DNA of 64,000 nucleotides from Spirometra erinaceieuropaei (taxonomy: Eukaryota > Platyhelminthes > Cestoda > Diphyllobothriidea > Diphyllobothriidae): assembly GCA_902702965.1 (NCBI GenBank), contig CACRXP010000093.1, forward strand, positions 1,013,447 through 1,077,446. Direction: 5' to 3'. How positions within the stretch are numbered: the first letter of the stretch is position 1; every line of letters begins with the position of its first letter. The notes below the pieces were generated by a model that made no database searches, was not told where the DNA came from, and worked only from the letters and a program-made list of their open reading frames with translations. Below, one piece after another: positions 58,230-64,000 of this stretch. Both the position numbers and the translations under genes were made by a program.

Positions 58230-59310
58230 AAGATCAGACACACCAGCTGCCTTTTGAATGCAGCCATTGAATTAGATGTCACGGTTTCACTTGGGAGTGA
58301 GTCTCACGGTCGAACAACACTGTGGCTGAACGAAAACTCCCGATGGTCTAGGCGTGTACGCTCACGCTTGACTTTGTGCGTGTGACCGTGCAGGTGACTC
58401 ATGGTCGTGAATTCAAAGAAGTTTTCAGATTTGAGCGAACATGTATTCCCTTGAATAATGCGGAATCTCCATTAGAGGTTTAGCTAGATCAGTGCTTCTT
58501 GGTATGACAGAGTTCTGAAACCATCAAACAGTGTTGTGCCCATCGTTGCACCTACTCTATGGCATCACTGTCTTTCTTCATCCAGGGCATCCGTGATGGC
58601 ATTCCGTATTCTAAATACTGTCTGACGAGCGTGCAGAATATCTGTGAGTAGAATTCGGTCGAAAAGATTTTGACGGCACGCCTTTTCCAGTGCACGATGC
58701 TGGTTGCCTTTTGGACGACTCTTTTGCAGTACTGGTAGGGCAGCAAGTTCGAACTTGTCAAGAAACCTAGATCATTGTGCGTGCCCACGTCTTTTAGTGG
58801 AATTCCATTTATGGTGTACTGGTGTTTTGGGAAGCGCCAGCGACCACGTAATACCAACGTTGCCCTTCCCTAACTCGTGTCCCGAGAGTTACATTCTGAA
58901 AGAGTAGTTTTCTGCTACTGATTCGAGCAAATGTTGTCCGAGTGTGTTCGATGGAGGGGAAACCGTCCAAGCATGCCAATCGATATTGGGGGCGTTAATG
59001 TCCCCAACAGCAAGAACGTCTCTGTTTGAGTAGGTCTTGTTCACTTTCGTTAGCAGAAGGCCTATCGTGTTCGGCAATCTGGTTTGGGGACGATATACAA
59101 CTGCAAACGCCAGTGGCCGGGCGTATTTAGTGAAGATAGTTGAACATAAGAATTCCTCTTCCGCTGTTGTTGTTGGATTTTGCTCATGAACCGCGGCCGG
59201 TTTGTAGCTAATATTGACAGCGCCTCTGAGACACACATCATGATCTCCAGTGGCTTCAAATGCCATGTTTTTGTCGACCCCAAGCGGAGGATTTGAGTTT
59301 GGCCACCCGC
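58230..59310 (-). pseudogene. CR1-like LINE with internal deletion
   Basis: Minus strand. The endonuclease piece (59266-58889) has LAFAVVYRPQTRLPNT and VLAVGDINAPNIDWHAW (GDFN changed to GDIN). About 30 bases later the sequence jumps to the RT C-terminus (58857-58552): NGIPLKDVGTHNDLGFL, VVQKATSIVHWKRRAVKIF and RQYLEYGMPSRMPW. The end follows in the next codons: RAATMGTTLFDGFRTLSYQEAL, then GHTRKVKRERTRLDHREF.FS and FKRQLVCLIFD near 58240. The whole RT catalytic core is deleted. It is a non-autonomous or dead copy. Confidence 0.75.
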
Positions 59311-59510
59311 TGCTACCGACTTCATCACCACAGGGCTTGACTCAGACAAGTCACTGGGAGGTCGGGTCTCATTTCGTAGCCGTTACTGAAGTTTAAAATT
59401 CCCAGCCTAACCCCTTACCCCAACCCCTAACCCAAACGTTTAACGCTCAACCCTAATACTGACCCCTTAACCTTAATTCTAACCCATAACCGGTACGGCT
59501 ATAAAATAAA
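59275..59510 (-). repeat. Leader plus telomere-like array at the LINE 5' side
   Basis: CCAAGCGGAGGATTTGAGTT, a GCTACCGACTT block, GACTCAGACAAGTCACTGG and then CCCTAACCC-type words (59403-59490) match, in order, the same part of the two repeats at 56.7-57.0 and 57.7-57.9 kb. Here the block sits directly upstream (minus strand) of the LINE endonuclease, so it may be the 5' UTR of that LINE family. Confidence 0.7.
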
Positions 59511-60835
59511 ACATATTTCCTTCGGAGGATGAAACTGATAAAATGCGAGCATCAGCATATCATTACAAAAGCGCACTTATTCGTCCTTTTTTATAGCGCT
59601 GTAGATGGGCGTCTCATCTGAATATAATTAGATGACTGTACATGCAGGAAACTATCAGCTGAACGTTTATGGAATGTGAAATATACTGTTTTGCACTACG
59701 TCCTCTTCTCATAGTATGCTTGAATTCGTTGGTAATATGCCTAAGCAGTACTCTTTTTATACATGCTTATCCTTCTTTGAAAAGCAATTGCTCACCCGTA
59801 CAGTATGGTATGAGCAAATGATTGGGCCACAAGGGGGTTAACAAAGAAAATTTCTAAAATCATGTCGGGCAAATTTACTATCGTCTGTTTTTCGTCGCCT
59901 TAGACTGTTTTGGAATTTTTTTACTTTTACTTTATGCCTTGTAATTTATTTATCGTGAGAAGACTTGACAAATTGCTTTTATGTTAATTGCTTACAGTGT
60001 AGCGTCTTAAAAGCTTCATTGCTGATTTGTGAATTGGCTCGATCGAGATACGCACATACGAATCAAGATTATGATGGCCATCTGGATATGAGCGCATGAC
60101 TTACATTTACAGTTTTACTTGCCAATTAGATAATTGTGGAAATCTACGAGATTCGTTTATTTGCGCAAGTAACTGCACCAGGATAAACAAAATTGCGCTC
60201 TCCCATAAAAGAATGCTGACTACAAGTCACCTGGCATGTAGTCCTATATTTCAAGCTATCAATCATGTACCAATATAATTCCCCATAGTCATTATAGAGC
60301 TTGAGTGAAACGCAGGTGAAAGTCAGTTGTCCGTCTGGGTATTGCGGACAACATTGTTTCTTTGCCTCGTTCGTGATTTATCATAATTTGCACCTTGCCG
60401 GTGCAGTTGTAGATCGTTTTAATTTCATACCACTTTTGGCATACTTTGGACAGTGGAAAGTGGTTGCTTAACGGTAAACACTTTGCTATATTGCGGACAC
60501 ACAAAAAACCTTGCCTTATTTTTTGTTTGTTTTAAGATAGCTTACAGCAAATATGAGGGATAATCAAAAGAGCACTTATTTTGGCCCTACCTGATTGCCT
60601 GTTTTCCGATTAAACCATGCTTTACGCAGACAAACCAAAGGTGTCCTCTTTAATTTTCGGCGGTCGTTCTCCTTGCTATTGAAAATCATCCATTTAAATC
60701 AGGAATATTTTACGGCTTAAAATTGAATAAATATTAAGTGTGTTTATGGGTGGAGTCAGTCTCCCATATTTCTTTAAATTAATTGTAAATCATGTATCTC
60801 TCAAAATGGATTTGTAGTCCCTTGACTGGCACAAA
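59511..60835. other. Intergenic sequence
   Basis: Only short frames (60096-60278; 60292-60504 minus) without motifs. No repeat recognised. Confidence 0.4.
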
Positions 60836-60960
60836 CTCCACAAATCGCAAACTGCAACGGAACTCATATCAGAAACGATATTGTCAACGCATCTGATTAT
60901 TTGCTAAGCCACTTGATTACTACTGAATCGCCTGAATCCCACACTTAATTTCAGAAAAGG
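60836..60960 (+). pseudogene. Diverged copy of the 36.9-kb exon-like frame
   Basis: The translation TPQIANCNGTHIRNDIVNA, then DYLLSHLI, parallels SQQLANGSGMHSRMDLANT, then GYLLSKLI, at 36907-36990. The nucleotide match is roughly two-thirds without gaps. The frame meets stops on both sides, so this copy looks broken or is a short exon. Confidence 0.35.
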
Positions 60961-61021
60961 AAGTGCGGCCATCGCCTCATGAGGCGAACGCCTAGACCCC
61001 TCGGCCATCGGCGCCCGTGGG

Positions 61022-61970
61022 ATGACCCCAAAGAATATTAATTGCATTAGCCCCATGGTTGGGGAATGTGTCGGATTTGGCCATGAACATAGTGCACTAA
61101 CAACTCCATGCGGACCAGCGTCGATTCACGTCGGGCAGGGAGGATCTAACGAATTCAGTACGCCAGAATTGGTTAAAAATAGGACGGAGGTGGCCCGCAA
61201 CGCAAATTATCCCGGGAAATTTGCTACGACTACACACGATTTTCTACCAGATGCTAAAAACTCCAATTGTGGTACGCGGTGTAAATATTGTCGAGATCTC
61301 GCGTTAAACATTACGTCGTTGGAGATGAACATGAACCTCATTATAGATCACATTGCATTGTAACTAAAGTATGATAAATTCAGGTCAATTGATGAATTCA
61401 GCAGCAGCCAACATATAGTTTCGAAACTGACAGAGTTGACTGACAGCAACCCACTAGTAGAGGGATCACCGTTTCAGGAGATCGCTTGTTGCAGAAATAA
61501 ACAGAGTGCTAAGAGAAGAGGTAAACGGACAAATGAACAAACAGCCTCACCCTCACCAAGAGCGATGGTAAACGACACTCCAAAATTGCGAATTAAGTTG
61601 CGAAGTGATAATGGCAGTACACTCTCATCATTGATAACTACCCAGCTGAAGAACAATGACCAGCTCACTGGCAGAGTAGAAGCTGTCCGATCTCCACCAC
61701 AGAAGAAGGTAAAAGGATTCGACATAGCAAAGACTACCGCATGAACGGAAACCTCAGAGGAAATCGCGGAGAATATGACAAGGCATGAAATTAAGCCGCC
61801 GCAGAAGAGCAGAAAGCAGACGATCACCGCCCCCCGCAATGTGACCGAGGAGAACCAAGGAATTAATAATAAGACTCAGACCGTTCACATGCAACTGAGG
61901 TCACATCATATATGTCAAATGTGGCCTTTTTGCGTCCGAAAAACAGGGACAGCTCGCGCGAACAACTGAA
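61022..61970 (+). pseudogene. Putative LINE ORF1 remnant
   Basis: Three open frames (61022-61363, 61436-61744, 61775-61969) lie just upstream of a CR1-like endonuclease, where ORF1 is expected. The first ends with a CKYCRDLALNITSLEMNMNL stretch, a C-x2-C pair followed by a heptad-like region. The second and third are basic and Ser/Thr/Lys-rich (RNKQSAKRRGKRTNEQ, PPQKSRKQT). I recognise no conserved ORF1 domain with certainty. The assignment rests on position and composition. Confidence 0.45.
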
Positions 61971-63530
61971 ACAATTTGTCTCACCGTTAAAACGCCGGGG
62001 TCACAACCTCTCGAGATCCTGACGGTCTACCGCCCACCGAGAAACGACCCGCAATCAGACAGTAGTCTACTAGAGGAATTAAAAGCGATTTCGCTCCGAC
62101 CCAATGTAATGATTATGGGCGACTTTAACGCTCCGAATACCGACTGGCATCTGACTTCTGCCCCGGGCTCAGAATTTAACTTTGATTGCCGCCTCCTAAA
62201 ATCTGTGCAAAGATCGCATCTCACACAACACATCTTATCCCCAACCAGACTACGTAAAAGGACTACGTGAAGGCCAACTAGCTAACTGCGAAGACCTTGT
62301 ATTAACAAAGGCACTGGAAGGCGTTGATGCTGTAAACTGTCTACCCCCTCTCGGAAAAAGTGACCATGTAGTCCTACAGTGGGAGTATTCTCTCTTCTCT
62401 GTACCTGATCAAAGCATCGTGATTGGACGCAACATATGGCGTGGTGACTTCAACCAAATGCGTCTCGACATGCGTCGTAGAGACTGGAAAGCAGCATTTA
62501 CGGGGTGTGTCCTCAAGGACTGGCCAGAACTTAAGGCCGTGCTGAATGGACTTATCACCAGATACTGCCCTATGTCGAAGAAGAAAATCACTAGCAGGCC
62601 CCGATGGCTAAAGGGTCCACTGAAAGTTGAAGTAAAACGTAAGCAAAAGCTGTGGAAAGCATATCTTAGGGACAAGACAACTGAATCAAGAAATAGGTAC
62701 AAGGCTCAGCGGAATAGGGTAAAGTGCCTTGTTTACATAGCCCGCCAAGACATCGAGGGTAACCTTTTAAACTGTGAAGGAGAAAACCCAAAGCTTTTTT
62801 TCAACTACATAAGACAAAGCACTCGCAACAGGGATCCCATCCCTATGCTAAAAACTGATGATGGCGTTGAACTTTACAAGGACGACGAAAAGGCTGAGCA
62901 TCTGTCCAGGTTCTTTCAGTCGGTTTTTACGAGAGAAGTCGCTGTAGCCACTGATCACTGTAATGTGGACAATGTCCCGACAATTGACTCAGTGGTTCTC
63001 ACAAAACCTATTGTTCAACAGGAATTACTGAACTAAAAGAAGGGACATCGCCCGGTCCTGACGAAATATCGGCAAAGTTGTTGAAGGAATTAGCCACAGA
63101 ATTGGCAGAACCTCTGAGCCTCCTCTTCCAAGCCTCTGTTGATGCATGCAGACTGCCTCCTGAGAAGAAGACTGCGTGGATGTCACCGATTCATAAAAAT
63201 GGCAGTCGCGCTTCCGCAAACAACTACCGACCAGTAAGCCTCACCTCCATATGCTGCAAAGTTATGGAGCGAATTATCAAACGCGAACTGATGCGGTTTT
63301 TAGAGCAGAATCATCTTCTGTGTGATGCACAGCATGGTTTCCGCAGAGGCAGGTCCTGCTTGACCAATCGTTTCTACTGTGTTGAACAGTGGACTCGAGT
63401 GATTGATGAAGGAAACGTTGTGCATGTGGCCTATATAGACTTCAAGAAGGCCTTTGACAGCGTGCCACACCAATGTCTGCTATACAAGCTCAGCCGCATA
63501 GGGGTAAGAGACAAGCTATGCGAACAACAT
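61955..63530 (+). pseudogene. CR1-like LINE ORF2: endonuclease and truncated RT
   Basis: The endonuclease C-terminal half (61980-62400) reads PLEILTVYRPPRNDP, MIMGDFNAPNTDWH, LTQHILSPTRLR, then after a frameshift EDLVLTKALEGVD and LGKSDHVVLQWEY (SDH). The long frame 62419-63036 is the linker, including RPRWLKGPLKVEVKRKQKLW and KLFFNYIRQSTRNRDPIP. After a second frameshift the RT has GTSPGPDEISAKLLKELA, KTAWMSPIHKNGS, NNYRPVSLTSICCKVMERII, CDAQHGFRRGRSCLTN and VAYIDFKKAFDSVPH (motif A). RT similarity stops near 63525 after LSRIGVRDKL, before motif B and YADD. It belongs to the same broad group as 58230-59310. Confidence 0.85.
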
Positions 63531-64000
63531 GCTCAAAAATGTCCTTTAGTGAAATCAGTACAGAAGCATTACGACCGACCACTATCACCTGGATGCTTGG
63601 TGCCATACTTTTGTACATGATGGTCAATGCAGATTCTGCAACAGAAACTAGAGTCCGAAACCAATGGCCTAACGTATAACCAATCACCTCCTGAGATTAG
63701 TCATCATAAATCTAAATAACAATTTGTTTGCATCAGCCATCAACAATCTGTCCTGTTTCAAGGAATATTTCCTGCAATGAAATTGAAATAGGCTAACATA
63801 GCTAAAGCATATGTCGACGGCTTACCAGCTGCAAGTTGTCTCTGCATAGCACAAATACGAATGCGAAAGATGCAGCAATATGAATTTCGACAGATAAGAA
63901 CAATGCAAAACAGCAAGGTCATCGTTTAATGCTCGTCAACTAATAAATGGAAGTGGTTAAATAAATGCACAATCTAGATAAGAAATATGGGACGTTAACA
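63531..64000. other. Sequence beyond the LINE break
   Basis: The reading frame continues to 63620, but the residues no longer resemble RT. The rest is AT-rich with no feature. Confidence 0.45.

Noticed and set aside
61474..61839. 121-codon minus-strand hydrophobic frame as a membrane protein
   Set aside because: It is antisense to the Lys/Thr-rich ORF1-like frame of the LINE. Antisense of such sequence commonly reads as hydrophobic.
1..64000. CRISPR arrays, bacterial operons or phage genes
   Set aside because: No regularly spaced repeats, no ribosome-binding-site-led gene strings and no prokaryotic gene families. All recognised proteins are eukaryotic retroelement proteins.

Overview
This is a stretch of eukaryotic (metazoan) nuclear genome. 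It is gene-poor and rich in transposon remains. The best guess is a parasitic flatworm (cestode or trematode). The reasons are a Gypsy element with a tRNA-Trp-type primer site and a flatworm-like Gag tail (features I associate with the CsRn1 group), several Penelope-like elements (PLEs) with GIY-YIG endonucleases, CR1/Rex1 and RTE-type LINEs, tRNA-derived SINEs, and degenerate CCCTAA-type arrays. No bacterial operons, rRNA genes or intact tRNA genes are visible. The taxon is an inference, not read from any single gene.

Layout. 0-4 kb: a SINE, then a truncated Gypsy element between two 124-bp LTR pieces. 4-10.6 kb: two copies of a ~0.9-kb foldback element, plus a small hairpin. 10.6-18 kb: AT-rich intergenic sequence with a tRNA-like element. 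18-20 kb: scrambled Rex1-like LINE pieces. 21.4-22.1 kb: two phase-matched exons of an unrecognised gene with one in-frame stop. 23.8-26.4 kb: a PLE bounded by inverted terminal repeats. 28-30 kb: a SINE tail, an RTE endonuclease piece and the third foldback copy. 32-34 kb: the 3' half of a second Gypsy element (RNase H, integrase, LTR) on the minus strand. 39.6-42.7 kb: a nearly full-length but frameshifted Rex1-like LINE on the minus strand. 43.8-47.7 kb: a paralogue of the 21.4-kb gene, with both exons open and a PLE remnant in its intron. 48.7-49.5 and 52.7 kb: PLE and CR1 scraps. 53.9-54.6 kb: a possible two-exon gene. 56-59.5 kb: duplicated ~0.8-kb repeats carrying telomere-like arrays, the third instance joined to a CR1-like LINE. 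61-63.5 kb: a CR1-like LINE on the plus strand, cut short inside the RT.

All transposon coding regions are broken by stops, frameshifts or deletions, so none looks autonomous. The most interesting non-transposon signal is the pair of paralogous two-exon units near 21.4 and 43.8 kb. They share first-exon codon count, splice-donor phase and C-terminal motif spacing, yet they match no family I can name.
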